DNA from: Dromiciops gliroides
Lineage: Eukaryota; Chordata; Mammalia; Microbiotheria; Microbiotheriidae
Assembly: GCF_019393635.1 (NCBI RefSeq)
Contig: NC_057861.1
Coordinates: 76,515,327 to 76,579,326, forward strand
Length of the DNA stretch: 64,000 nt
Direction: 5' to 3'
The position numbers and the translations under genes were made by a program. Below the pieces are notes generated by a model. That model saw only the letters and a list, made by a program, of their open reading frames with translations. It ran no database searches and was not told the origin of the DNA. This document shows, one piece after another, positions 10,838 to 23,549 of the stretch (its first letter is position 1; each line of letters starts with the position of its first letter).

Positions 10838-10990
10838 GAGGATCAGGAGGACCTAGACTCAAATCCTGCCACTGAAAATTACTACCTCTGTGACCACAGA
10901 CAAATTACTTAACTTCTCTGAGCCTGTTTTCTCATCTGTAAAATGGGGATAATACCTCACAGGTTTTGTGAGGTTCACATAAGGTAATAT
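10838..10990 (+). mobile_element. MIR
   Basis: ACTACCTCTGTGACCACAGA, then CTGAGCCTGTTTTCTCATCT and GTAAAATGGGGATAATACCT. Confidence 0.65.
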
Positions 10991-11095
10991 TTTTGTTATT
11001 GTGTCATTTCAGTCATATCGGACTCTACATGATCCTTTTTGGGGGGTTTGTTGGCAAAATTACTGGAGTGGTTTGCCATTTCCTTAAAGCTGTTT
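10991..11095 (-). mobile_element. BovB/RTE-like SINE tail fragment
   Basis: GTCATTTCAGTCATATCGGA, GATCCTTTTTGGGG and TACTGGAGTGGTTTGCCATT; the tail module without its head. Confidence 0.55.
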
Positions 11096-11585
11096 CTGAA
11101 CTTTTCAAGTGTCATGTAAATTTTAGTTCTTATTAATACAACAAATATTTATTAAGCATCTATTGTGTTACAGTGGGTCATGAATGACAAAACCAGGGGG
11201 AAGCTCCCTCAGACTAACCTGAATAGAACCTCCCTGTCCATCTATCCATTCCTTCCTTCATTTAGGAGACATTTATTAAATTTTTATTACATGCAATGTC
11301 CTGTTCTGGGATACAGTGTGAGGAGACAACATGAATAAGAAATCCTATCCTTCTTCCAGAAGGAACTGGAGTTTACTCCCATTGTTCTACCTCCCTGATT
11401 TCCCCCAAATTTCAGTCTGCCCATTCATTGTGTAGTGTACAGACAGGAGATTGATTCTGAATATTTCCTGGTCATTGTCCATGGTGACCCCACCATTCCT
11501 GTTTGTTTGGCTTCTCTCCTGAGTATAGTTCAGGTTACCTCCCTGCCAAAGTGATGTCCGAGATTAATAAAAACAGGAATAAAAC
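11096..11585. other. No gene; L2/MIR-like 3' fragments
   Basis: AAATATTTATTAAGCATCTA and GACATTTATTAAATTTTTAT are typical LINE2/MIR end motifs. Nothing else recognised. Confidence 0.4.
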
Positions 11586-11885
11586 TAGAATGGGGAGGGG
11601 AATGAAAGACTGTGTCACTCAGTATTGGTTGGCATCTCTATCCTGGAGAATCTGACAGGCTTTCATGTGGACAAGATTTCAGACATGGCCCTATGGGGCA
11701 GAAGTAGAAGCAATGCTTGGAAGATGGGAGAGACGAGGAAGGAGGAGTTCTAAAAAGGCAGATTTGGCCTTGATAATAAGGAAAAACATCCTAACCATTT
11801 TTCCTACCCGCTATCCATGAGGGCAGCGGGCTGCCTCTGGAAACGGTATGTTCCTCATTCCAAGAGGCATTAGAGGATCATAAGA
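11586..11885 (+). mobile_element. CR1/L3 LINE fragment
   Basis: GATAATAAGGAAAAACATCC, GGGCAGCGGGCTGCCTCTGG and CAAGAGGCATTAGAGGATCA follow the CR1 3' order. Confidence 0.5.
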
Positions 11886-11936
11886 TTTAGAAGTGGAAGG
11901 AGACTTACAGGTTATTTAGTCCATCCCCTTAATCTT

Positions 11937-12089
11937 TTTTTTTTTTTTTTTTGGTGGGGCAATGGGGGTTAAGTGACTTGCCCAGGGTCGCACAGCCAGC
12001 AAGTGTCAAGTGTTTGAGGCCAGATTTGAACCCAGGTCCTTCTGAATCCAGGGCCAGTGCTTTATCCACTGCGCCACCTAGCTGCCCCC
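11937..12089 (-). mobile_element. WSINE
   Basis: Target duplication CATCCCCTTAATCTT at 11922-11936 and 12090-12104, inside an older MIR/CORE-like remnant (11880-12210). Confidence 0.92.
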
Positions 12090-12210
12090 CATCCCCTTAA
12101 TCTTACAGAAGAAGAAGAATCTGAAACTCAGGTGTCCAAAGTCACACAGATTACTTAGTAGAAGATTCCAGGATTTAAAGCTAGTTTCTTTTCCCACTGT
12201 ACTTTGGGAC

Positions 12211-12796
12211 AATAGAGGTTAAGATGAACCCTTTGTTGGGACTGTGGATGATCATTGCATTTCCTTCTAGCTCTGAGGTCTGAGGTCTTGGGGGGAGGGG
12301 GATGAAGTTCCTGTTCTGTGATTACTCTGCTGTAGCAGATAATGATCCTCTTTTAGCCAGAGGTTGTCCAGTGACCTCTCTGATTTGCCTTTCCATCCTG
12401 GAGGTTGTACTGCAGCTGCAAGTGGCATGATCCCTTTCTAGTCACCCTGAGGAGAGCTCATCCTGGAGCTTAGGACCCCACATGGGCAGCCATACAGCTC
12501 AGAGTGAGTAGTAGCCTGTCCTTGCAGCTGTTTTAAGAGCAGTTCAGCCACAATGCAGTCTGTGTCTCCAGCAAGGCCTGGACAGACAGATTGAAGAGTC
12601 TCTCAGGCAGGGATAACTAGGGGCTCTGTAAAGGCTGAGTTCTGTCTCCCCTCTCACACAAGAGGCTTGGCCATGTCTCCCCCTCTCTCAGAATATCACA
12701 ATAGGGCTGAATGAGAAAATCAGTCCCTGGTTTCCTTGTCTTCTAAACGCTGTGACCCCCTGGTTCTCTGATGTCATGTTGTTTTTTTCTCTCTAG
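12211..12796. other. No gene or repeat recognised before WDR97 exon a
   Basis: I looked for a further WDR97 exon (for example after TACTGCAG near 12417, before GTGAGTAG near 12507). All three frames contain stops, so none is called. Confidence 0.5.
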
Positions 12797-12931
12797 AAGA
12801 TGTCTCCACTGATCCAGTTCCCAGGTTACATCCCCAATTCAGTGGCAATACAGCAACTATGGCGAAAGACAGATTTGAAGGGGCTTGGGAAACTTGTCCA
12901 CCTGAAGTCAGATAGCTTTGAAATCTTGGAG
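12797..12931 (+). CDS. WDR97: WDR97 exon a (first recognised in window)
   Basis: A pyrimidine tract ending TCTCTCTAG precedes the exon and GTATGG follows it. It reads K-MSPLIQFPGYIPNSVAIQ then WRKTDLKGLGKLVHLKSDSF and EILE, 45 codons, phase 0 at both ends. The internal ATG at 12800 is unlikely to be the gene start because a strong acceptor lies 3 nt before it. Confidence 0.75.
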
Positions 12932-15900
12932 GTATGGAGACAGATGACCCTTAACTTTGTGAACCCCCACCTAGTAAAACATTTCTATGACTTCCATACT
13001 TGTCATCACCCCAATTGTGAGACTACCTCCTTCCAGTGGCCACCATCCCTGTGACCTTTCTTCCCTATGTTCCTCATCCTTTTCTTTGATCCTCATCCCC
13101 ATAACCCTTATCTGTTACCTCCCATCCCTTTGACTCCTATGACATAATATCTATGCCATCCAGTCCTGTAACCATCATTTTCCAAACACCTATTCCAATG
13201 AGGCTAATCAGATTTGGAGATGGCACCAAGCCAGAAGGGGTAGCTAACAGGTGAGATGCAGAAAGATCTTGATCAGCTAAAGCATTGAGTTGAACCAAAT
13301 AAAAGTAAATTCACTTGGGTTAAATTGGGTCTTACATTTGGAAAAAAAATCACCTTTGCAAATCCTAACTTAAGCAGGCATAGAGGGCAATTTGGGTAGA
13401 AAAGATCTGAGTCTTAGTGGTCCGCAAGCTCATTATCACTATATTGATGTAACTGACCAAAAAAAATGATCTTGGGTTTCATTAATAGAAGCAAAGTATA
13501 AGGAGGTAAGAATCCCTCTGGTTTCTATCCTGGTCAGAACACAACTGGAGTATTATATTCATTTCTGGGTACCAGTTTAGGAAGGATGTTGATAAACAGA
13601 AGAGTCATTAGAGGGCAGTAACCTGGATTTTCACAATTTTCATGGATTTTGAATCCGTGATTGAAGGAACTGGGACGTTTAGCCTGAAGAAGAGAAGACT
13701 TGGGGAGGCGGGGAGTAAGAAGAATGTCATATTTGTATTCAACTATTTTTGGAGAGCTAGCATGTTGGAAGGGGAATGAGATGGTTAGCTGCCAGGATCT
13801 CACCCCATCTGTGTGAGTCCATGGGGCTTCTGGGGTCCTTGGGCCATGGGTTCCAGACTTACTCTATTTGGTCCCAGAGGGCAGAACTTGAAGCAATATA
13901 TAGAAGTTGTCAGGTTAAATATAGGCTTGATGTGAGAGAGAAACAAAACAACTTCCTCACAATTAGAGCTGCCCCAAAATGAAATGGCTTGCCTCTGGGA
14001 GCAGTGGGTTCCCCTATACTTAGTCTTGGGGCAGGGGTTGGATAGCCACTTGTCATATATGTTGTGGTGGGGATTTCTCTTGGACTAGTTAGCCCCTCAA
14101 GTCCCTTCTGAATTTCATATTCTGTAATCATGTCCCCAACTAGAATGTAAACTCCTTGAGATTAGGGACTTTTCCATTTTTTTCTTCTGATTTAATTTTC
14201 TTTTTCATTTTTCCCCACCATGTAGCATAATGCTTTGAATCCTTCATCCCTATTTCCTTCAATCCCTATGACCCCCTTCCTTATGATTCCCCCCCTTTCC
14301 AACTCCTATCTTTGTTATCTTTCCCATCCCTTTCAACCCGGTCCTTGAAACCACTCATTCCCTTGATCCTGATCCAAGGGACCTTTCTAGGACCATCCCC
14401 AACACCCCAATTCCTCTGAAGTCCATTTGTATGATGCTCCTATTCCTATGACCTCCTCCTGTGCTTTTAGTCACCATTATTGTTACTTTCCCATCTCTGT
14501 GATTCTCCCTTTCCTTTTCCTACAACCCCTCCTCTCCTGAACCTATCTCTTCCTCATGACTAATCCATCTATGTTCTCCTGTCTGTGATCAGCGTGAGAT
14601 GGACACGATGTGGCTTCCATGGGGGACGAGTAAGAAGAAAGAGAAAGCCTGGTTGAAGAAAGCCTTGGGCTTGAGCTCTAACCTCATCCAGGATAATGTG
14701 CTTGATTTAGATTCAAGCACTGTGCAACAGAAAACTTCCCCTGTAGGTGGCTAGACCCCTAGATTTCAGTTTAGTCAGGCCTGGGGCCCTGCCCTACCCC
14801 ATTGGAATCCTCAGAACCCTCTCCCCCAACTTTCTAGATACTCTTAGAAAGCCCCTGGGATCCATAAGACCTCCCTCTGATCCCCTATTGGGATCCATAG
14901 ACAGCCCCTGGGATGAGCCCCCAGACCTCTTAGGTTTTCTCAACTCCTTCCATCCCGATCCCTCTGAGACCTCTGGAATTAGCCTCCAAGACCCCCAAAA
15001 GACACTATGTGCTGTGTCTCCTAGACCCACCCTCAGATCCTCCCTCTAAGTCCTCCTAGTCATTTTCCTGATGTACCCCACCCCTTGTCTCTTTGGAGTC
15101 CCACATGCTAGATAAAATCCTATGGAACAGAACCCAGTTATCACTTAGTGCCTTTCATGGATACTGGGAACTAGAACAGACAACCCTCCTTGTGATCCTA
15201 GGAGAGTATCTTCCCTGAAGAGCTTCATGAAAAAGAAAGTCAGAAGGAACTTGAGAAGGAACTTGAGAAGGAACAGATAGTGCCTGAGGTTGTTGTGACT
15301 GCAGAATTACATTCCCAATTAGAAGAGTTCCTGAAATCCACGGATACTCCGGCTACATGGGACCCTGCCTCAACCTATGTTTCTGATGAGGTCACTCAGC
15401 ATGTACCCGACTTTCTCGTCTCTTTGTTGGATCAAGACTGGTTCCAGAAATATTTTCCCAATTTCAACTTGGAGGTACATGGCAGAGGGTGGCATGAAGG
15501 AGGGAAGAAAAGTGTTCTTGAAGATTGCCCTTTCCCCTTTCCCCAGTCTTCTCTCAGCCCTGATCCCAGATCCCTGACTCCTCTTCTCCACTCCAACAAA
15601 TTTTGTGGTTGTTCTTGGAATCTTTAACCTTGTGGTATAACTAGGAAACTCCTAAACCTTCCCAACCTCATGGTACACCCCCCTCCTCAATTCTAATAAT
15701 CTCTAATGGCACAGTGTAATATAGCACACACATCCCCATGGCTACTAACCTTGTGGTATAGTCCCAAGAAAGTGAAATGCCCTTTAGCCTCATGTCATGG
15801 CACTGGTATCCCCTAGCCCATTGTCTCCAACCTCCTGACTTCCCCCAATCTTGTGATGTGGTTGAGGGTCTGTGATATACCCTGTAATCACATGGGGCCT

Positions 15901-18900
15901 CAGGATACCTAATAAGCTCTAAATTCATCCCTTACCACTCTTCTGCTTCCATATCCCTTTTACTGAATGCATAAACAACCTTGGAATAAGTGCATTGCTC
16001 CCTCTTTCCCCACAGGCTCCCAGGCTAGACCTTGTCTGCTTTCCTTATCCACTCCAACTCCATCTCTTCCCTGGGTTTCTCCTTTGCCAGGTACCCTAGG
16101 GAAACAAGATACATGCTCCAGTGTGTTTTTCCCAAACCCCCAGAAGTTGCCACATGACCCCCTGTGGTTAAGGGCTTCCAAGGGAAGCATGTAAAATGAT
16201 GGAAAGTCCTAGTTTAGAATTCTGGCTCCAGCACTTAGAAGTCATTTGACCATAGCTAAATCATTTCACCTCACCGAGTTCAGTTTTCATCTTCCAGAGA
16301 ATGGGGGTAATCAATAATATGTGCACTACCCATCTCACAGAGTTGCTATAAGGAGATTTGGAAGTCATTAAGGGTTTCAATGCTTGCAAGGGCAGGGTAG
16401 GACAAGAACCTAGAACACAGTAGAAGATAAGAGAAAGTTATCAAGTATCTGCTACTAATATTTAGACTAGACAACCCTCCCTGTGATCCTAGGAGGTTAT
16501 TGTGCCTGAAGGGCTTCGTGAGATGGAACATGAGAAGGAACGTGAGAAGGAACGTGAGAAGGCACAGTGGATGTATAAGGTTACTGTGACCCCAGAATTC
16601 CTTTCCCAATGAGAATGCCTCTTTAGCTCTCCAGATGCTAATACAACTTCCCAGGCTTCCTTGTCCCCTGCCTTGTGTCTTGAACCTGGCTGGAAGTGGG
16701 ATTGGGCACACAGAATTACTGGTGCTGGATCTTTGGGGACCCAAAGGGTTAAGGTCAAGCTTGGGTTTCTGGTCTTGGCTCCCCTGAATCCTCCCTCAGC
16801 CCCTGTTCTCTTGCCACTACTTCAAAGATATACCCAGAATGCTGCACAGTGGAGGGCCACAATACCATTGAAGGCCTTGATGGAAAGACCCCTGGACCTA
16901 GAATTGGGAGAGACCTAGGTTAGAATTCTTTTCTAGCCCTTACTTCCAAGCCATTTGTCTCTAGCCAAATCATTTCCCCTCTCTGAGTTCAGTTTCCACC
17001 TTCCAGAGAAAGGGGCCAATCAATAATATGTGCACTGCCCATCTCACAGAGTTGCTATAAGGAAAGTGCCTTGTAAAACTCACAGCCATAGAGACTTGGA
17101 AGGCATTGAGGGTTTCAGTGCTTTCAAGGGCAAGGTAGGACAAGAACCTAGAACCTAGTAAAAGATAAGAGAAAGTTATCAAGTATCTGCTACTAATATT
17201 TAGACTAGACAACCCTTCCTGTGATCCTAGGAGGTTATTCTCTCTGAAGGGCTTCATGAGAAGGAACATGAGAAGGAACGTGAGAAGGAACATGAGAAGG
17301 CACAGTGGATGTATAAGGTTACTGTGATCCCAGAATTCCTTTCCCAATGAGAATGCCTCTTTAGCTCCCTAGATGCTAATACAACTTCCCAGGCTTCTCT
17401 GTCCCTTACCTTGTGTCTTGAATTTGACTGGAAGTGGGACTGGGCACACAGAATTACTGGTGCTGGGTCTTTGGGGACCCAAAAGGTTAAGGTCGAGCTA
17501 GGGTTTTCTGGTCCTGGCTCCCCTGGATCCTCCCTCAGCCCATGTTCTCTTGCCACTACTTCAAAGATATACCCAGAATGCTGCACAGTGGAGGGCCACA
17601 ATACCATTGAAGGCCTTGATGGAAAGACCCCTGGACCTAGAATTGGGAGAGACTTAGGTTAGAATTCTTTTCTAGCACTTACTTCCAAGCCATTTGACCC
17701 TAGCCAAATCATTTCCCCTCTCTGAGTTCAGTTTCCACCTTCCAGAGAATGGGGGCAATCAATGATATGTGCACTGCCCATCTCACAGAGTTGCTATAAG
17801 GAAAGTGCCTTGTAAAACTCACAGCCATAGAGACTTGGAAGGCATTGAGGGTTTCAGTGCTTGCAAGGACAGGGTAGGACAAGAACCTAGAACCTAGTAG
17901 AAGATAAGAGAAAGTTATCAAGTATCTGCTACTAATATTTAGACTAGACAACCCTCCCTGTGATCCTAGGAGGTTATTCTCTCTGAAGGGCTTCGTGGGA
18001 AGGAACGTGAGAAGGAACGTGAGAAGGAACATGAGAAGGCACAGTGGATGTATAAGGTTACTGTGATCCCAGAATTCCTTTCCCAATTAGAATGCCTCTT
18101 TAGCTCCCTAGATGCTAATACAACTTCCCAGGCTTACCTGTCCCCTGCCTTGTGTCTTGAACTTGACTGGAAGTGGGACTGGGCACACAGAATTACTGGT
18201 GCTTGGTCTTTGGGGACCCAAAGGGTTAAGTTCAAGCTTGATTTTCTGGTCCTGGCTTCCCTGAATCCTCCCTCAGCCCCTGTTCTCTTGCCACTACTTC
18301 AAAGATATACCCAGAATGCTGCACAGTGGAGGGCCACAATACCATTGAAGGCCTTGATGGAAAGACCCCTGGACCTAGAATTGGGAGAGACTTAGGTTAG
18401 AATTCTTTTCTAGCACTTACTTCCAAGCCATTTGACCCTAGCCAAATCATTTCCCCTCTCTGAGTTCAGTTTCCACCTTCCAGAGAAAGGGGCCAATCAA
18501 TAATATGTGCACTGCCCATCTCACAGAATTGCTATAAGGAAAGTGCCTTGTAAAACTCACAGCCATAGAGACTTGGAAGGCATTGAGGGTTTCAGTGCTT
18601 TCAAGGGCAAGGTAGGACAAGAACCTAGAACCTAGTAAAAGATAAGAGAAAGTTATCAAGCATCTTCTACTAGTATTTAGACCAGACTACCCTTCCTGTG
18701 ATCCTAGGAGGTTATTCTCTCTGAAAGTCTTCGTGGGAAGAAACATGAGAAGGAACATGAGAAGGCACAGTGGATGTATAAGGTTACTGTGATCCCAGAA
18801 TTCCTTTCCCAATGAGAATGCCTCTTTAGCTCCCTAGATGCTAATACAACTTCCCAGGCTTCCTTGTCCCCTGCCTTGTGTCTTGAACCTGGAAGTGGGA

Positions 18901-21741
18901 CTGGGCATACAGAATTACTGGTGCTGGGTCTTTGGGGACCCAAAGGGTTAAGGTCAAGCTTGGGTTTCTGGTCCTGGCTCCCCTGAATCCTCCCTCAGCC
19001 CCTGTTCTCTTGCTACTACTTCAAAGATATACCCAGAATGCTGCACAGTGGAGGGCCACAATACCACTGAAGGCCCTGATGGAAAGACCTCTGGGCCTAG
19101 AACTGGGAGAGACTTAGGTTAGTTCTAGCCCTTACTTCCAAGCCATTTGTCCCATGCCAAATCATTTCCCCTCTCTGAGTTCAGTTTCCATCTTCCAGAA
19201 AATGGGGGTAATCAATATGTGCACTAAAAAAAGTGCCTTGTAAAACTCACAGCAATAGAGACTTGGAAGGCATTGAGGGTTTCTGTGCTTGTAAAGGCAG
19301 GGTAGGACAAGAACCTAGAACACAGTAGAAGATAAAGTTATCAAGCATCTTCTACTAATATTTAGACCAGACTACCCTCCCTATGATCCTAGGAGGTTGT
19401 CTCTGAAAGACTTCGTGGGAAGGAACGTGAGGAGGAACATGAGATGGAACGTGAGGAGGATCGGTTGATGCCTGAGGTTACTGTGATCCCAGAATTCCTT
19501 TCTCAATTAGAATGCCTCTAGCTCCCCAGATCTTAATACAACTTCCCAGGCTTCCATGTCCCCTGTCTTGTGTCTTGAAGCTGAACCTGGTAGAAATTGA
19601 GACCCAGGCACATAGAGCTACTGGTGCTGGGTCTTTGGGGCCCAAAGGGCTAAGCTCAAGATTGGGTTGCTGGTCCTGGTCCCCCTGAATCCTCCCCCAG
19701 CCTCTGTTATCTTGCCACCATTTCAAAGGCATATCCAGAGTACTGCACAGTGGAGGGCCACAATACTCCTGAAATCCCTGATAGAAAGACCCTTGGGCTT
19801 AGAATTGGGAGAGACTTAAGTTAGAATTTTCTAGGACTTACTTCCAAGCCATTTGACCCCAGCCAAATCATTTCCCCTCTCTTAGTTCAGTTTCCACCGT
19901 CCAGAGGATGGGGGTAATCAATAATATGTGCACTGCCCATCTCACAGAGTTGCTCTAAGGAGATTTGGAAGGCATTAAGGGTTTCAGTGCTTGTAAGGGT
20001 AGGGTAGGACAGGAATATAGAACCTAGTAGAAGATAAGAGAAAGTTATCAAGCAGCTGCTACTAATATTTAGAACAGACTACCCTCCCTGTGATCCTAGG
20101 AGGTTATTCTCCTTGAAAGGCTTCGTGAGAAGGAACGTGAGGAGGAACGTGAGAAGAAACGTGAGAAGGCACAGTTGGTGTATAAGGTTACTGTAACCCC
20201 AGAATTCCTTTCCCAATGAGAATGCCTCTTTAGCTCCCCAGATGCTGATCCTTTTTCCCAGGCTTCCTTGTCCCCTGCCTTGTGTCCTGAAGCTGAACCT
20301 GGCTGGAAGTGGGACCGGGCACATAGAATGCTGGGTCTTTGGGGACCCAAAGGGTTAAGGTCAAGCTTGGGTTTCTGGTCTTGCCTCCCTATCCTGAATT
20401 CTCCCTCAACCCCTGTTCTCTTGCTTCTACTTCAAAGGATTACCCAGAGTGCTACACAGTGGAGGGTCTGGCCACATTGCTGCTGAAAGTCCTGGAGAAA
20501 GCCAGCTGGGAGGATGGCACCCAGGTTATGATGGTGCTTGTGGAGATGATTCCCCGGCTGGGAATAGACTTCCGAAAGAAGCTGCAAAACTTGCTGTTGA
20601 AACTTCTCAACAAAGAACCTCCCCCAAACCTTGTGGTATGGCCTCAGATCTCACCATACCCTACCAAGCTGCTGAATTCACATTCTGTTTAGGGGAGCCC
20701 TCCTTAGTGGACCTTAGTGACTTCCAACATATCCCCAGCCTTGCGCTGGTCATATAGCCACGCACCCCCCAGTTCCCTTGACCTCATGGTATAGCCTGTT
20801 GTTTGTTGTTTAGTCGTTTTCAGTCGTGTCTGACTCTTCACGACTCCATTTGGGGTTTTCTTAGCAAAGATACTAGAATGGTTTGCCATTTCTTTCTCCA
20901 GCTCATTTTATAGATGAGGAAACTGAGGCAAACAGGGTTAAGTGAGTTGTCCAAGGTCACATCATTAGTAACTGTCTGAGGCCTGACTCCAGGCCCAGCA
21001 CTCTATCCATTGTACCACCTAGCTGTCCCATTGTATGGCCTATAGGGTTTCTTTTGGGGACCTGCCTTAGCTCCTCAAATGGTTCAACAACCTCACTCTC
21101 CCAGAACCACGCCCTGATCCCTCACCTTCCAAACCTGAAACTCCAAAGCCCTGGAGAGTCCCCATCACTACCAACATGTTTCCGAAAACCTGTTGCCTTC
21201 AAAGCCTAGGACACCCTTAGCCCCAAGGATAATGCCCCTTAGGGCCCCTTAAACACAAGGACTAACCGTGGAAGGACTGGGACAAACCTGGGTGTGTAGA
21301 CATTGACTCAACCCCAACCTTGGAGTCCCCAGGACAAGATAGAGAAGAAATTTGTGATGACAGCCCTGCAGATGCTCATGGTTGTTTCCCTGGGCTCACG
21401 GGACGTGGTCCTGGAACTCATGTCCTACTTCCTCTACTCACCCCCTCGGTGCAGGTGAGATACTCCCACCCACTACCACCACAGAGGTGGGACCACCCAT
21501 GGGAAAAGAGTGAGAACCCCCTGGGACACAGGTGAGATCCACCCCCACACACAGGTGTGATCTCTCCTGAGATATGAGGGTAACCTTGCTGAGAAATAGG
21601 TGAGAGCCCTCCCCCCACAAGTGAGACACAAAAAGGTGAGAATTCCCCACACAAGTGAGCAAGCCCACCCCTCCCTGCTTCACCCAATCACAAGTGAGAC
21701 ACCACCCACCCCCTGAGGGCAGGTGAAACCACATGGAGACA

Positions 21742-21783
<42 letters not shown>

Positions 21784-23512
21784 GATACCTCACTTAGTTA
21801 TGGCCTTATTCGTGAATGGAATTCTCACACAAGTGAGACACAAAGGTAAGTCCCTACAATTTAGTTCAATAAGCATTTATTTAGTACCTGTTCTGTGTCA
21901 GGCACTGTGCAAAGTGCTGGGTATGCAAAGACAAAATTGATAAACATTCCCTGCTGGGAGGCAGCCTACATCCTACTGGGGATACAGCATGCAAAGAGGT
22001 AACTATATACAGTATAATTATGAGGAGAAGGAGGAGGAGGGCATTGAGAACACTGTCAACTGGGGGACCAGAAGACTTCCTAAAACTCAGGGCTCATTAG
22101 CTAAACCATGAAAAACCTAAGAAGGCAGAGGTGAGAAGGGATGGCATTCCAGGTGTGAGATGGCGCATGGGGAAGTGGGGGAGACTTAGAAGCTAGAAGA
22201 CTGAATGCTGAGTTCCAGGAGGAAAGTAGGCCAGTTTGGCTAAAATGAAGAGTGAGTAGAAAATCAGTCCGGACAGGCAGACTGGAGCCCAGACTAAAGG
22301 GCTTTAAGGACTGAGCTGAGGCATTCATATTTTATCCTAGAAGCAATAGGCAATAACAATAAACATTTACATAGTTTGCAAGTTACTTTAAATGTATTAT
22401 TTCATTTGATCCTCATACCAACCCTCTTAAGCAGGTGCTATTATTACAAGTGAGGAAACTGAGGCCAAGAGAGGTTTAATGACTTGCCCAGGGGTACACA
22501 CAGCTTGTAAGGGTCTGAGGCTGTATTTGAATTCAGGCCTTCCTGTCTCCAGGTACAACTCTCTATATTCTATGGCATCATGGTTAAAACTGTTTGGGGC
22601 AGGTTATTTTGTCAAGTGTGCTAGGTATGGACTGGAGAAGGAGGTGGGAGACTGGAAGTGGGGAGTCTAATTAGGAGAACATGGGGCTGAATTAGAATGG
22701 TGGCTGTGTCAGTGGAGACAAGGGGACAGATGAGAGATGTGGAGTTAAAATCAATAAGACCTGCTAAATGATTGAATAAGGAATGTGTGAGAGGAAGATG
22801 CTGAAGATGATTCTGAGGTGGTGAATCTGGAGGACTTGAAGAGGCCCTGGACAAAAATAGGGAAATCTAGGGGATAGGAAGATTTAAGGGACTTGGGACT
22901 GTTTGGGTTTTGTTTTTGTTTTTGTTTTTGTTTGGTAAAGGCTTAATAAGTGCTTGCTGATTAATTATGGAGGGAAGATAATGAGTCATGTTTTAGACAT
23001 AATTGAGTTAGATATGTCTACAGGGCATTCAAAAAGCAGTTGTAAATGAGGGAGTAGAGTTTGAGAGATTGGGGTTATATTCTGGCAGGTGAGCTCAGCT
23101 ACTCATATACCCTTGACAGATAGACCAAAACATCTCTATAGGGAAGGTCTTCCTCTTTGACTGAGCTCAAAGCTTCGGGAGGGATGCACATGGAACAGTG
23201 AGGGAGAAAGGGGACACCCTCCTAGCCAGCCCAATCAGCCAAATCAACCCTGGAGATCAATGGGGTGACCGATAGAAATAGGAGTCATATACATAGAGTT
23301 GAGCATGTAACTCATGGTCCTGAAGAGATTACTGAGAGAGGATCTAAAGAAAATACAAGAGGGGCAGCTAGGTGGAGCAGTGGATAAAGCACTGTCCCTG
23401 GATTCAGGAGGACCTGAGTTCAAATCCAGATTCAGACACTTGACACTTACTAGCTGTGTGACTCTGGGCAAGTCACTTAACCCTCATTGCCCCACAAAAA
23501 GAGAGAGAGAGA

Positions 23513-23549
<37 letters not shown>

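Noticed and set aside
12380-12510. Possible extra WDR97 exon before GTGAGTAG
   Set aside because: Stops in all three frames between the candidate acceptor and donor.
16346-18943. Repeated 70-132 aa minus-strand frames with LTFLLTFLLMF and RSFSRSFS-type repeats
   Set aside because: They are the complement of the GAGAAGGAACGT repeats in the decayed exon copies and recur only because the array repeats. No start or splice support.
21438-21779. CV-repeat minus-strand frame (113 codons)
   Set aside because: Product of the (CA)n run and the donor-like array, overlapping exon e in antisense.
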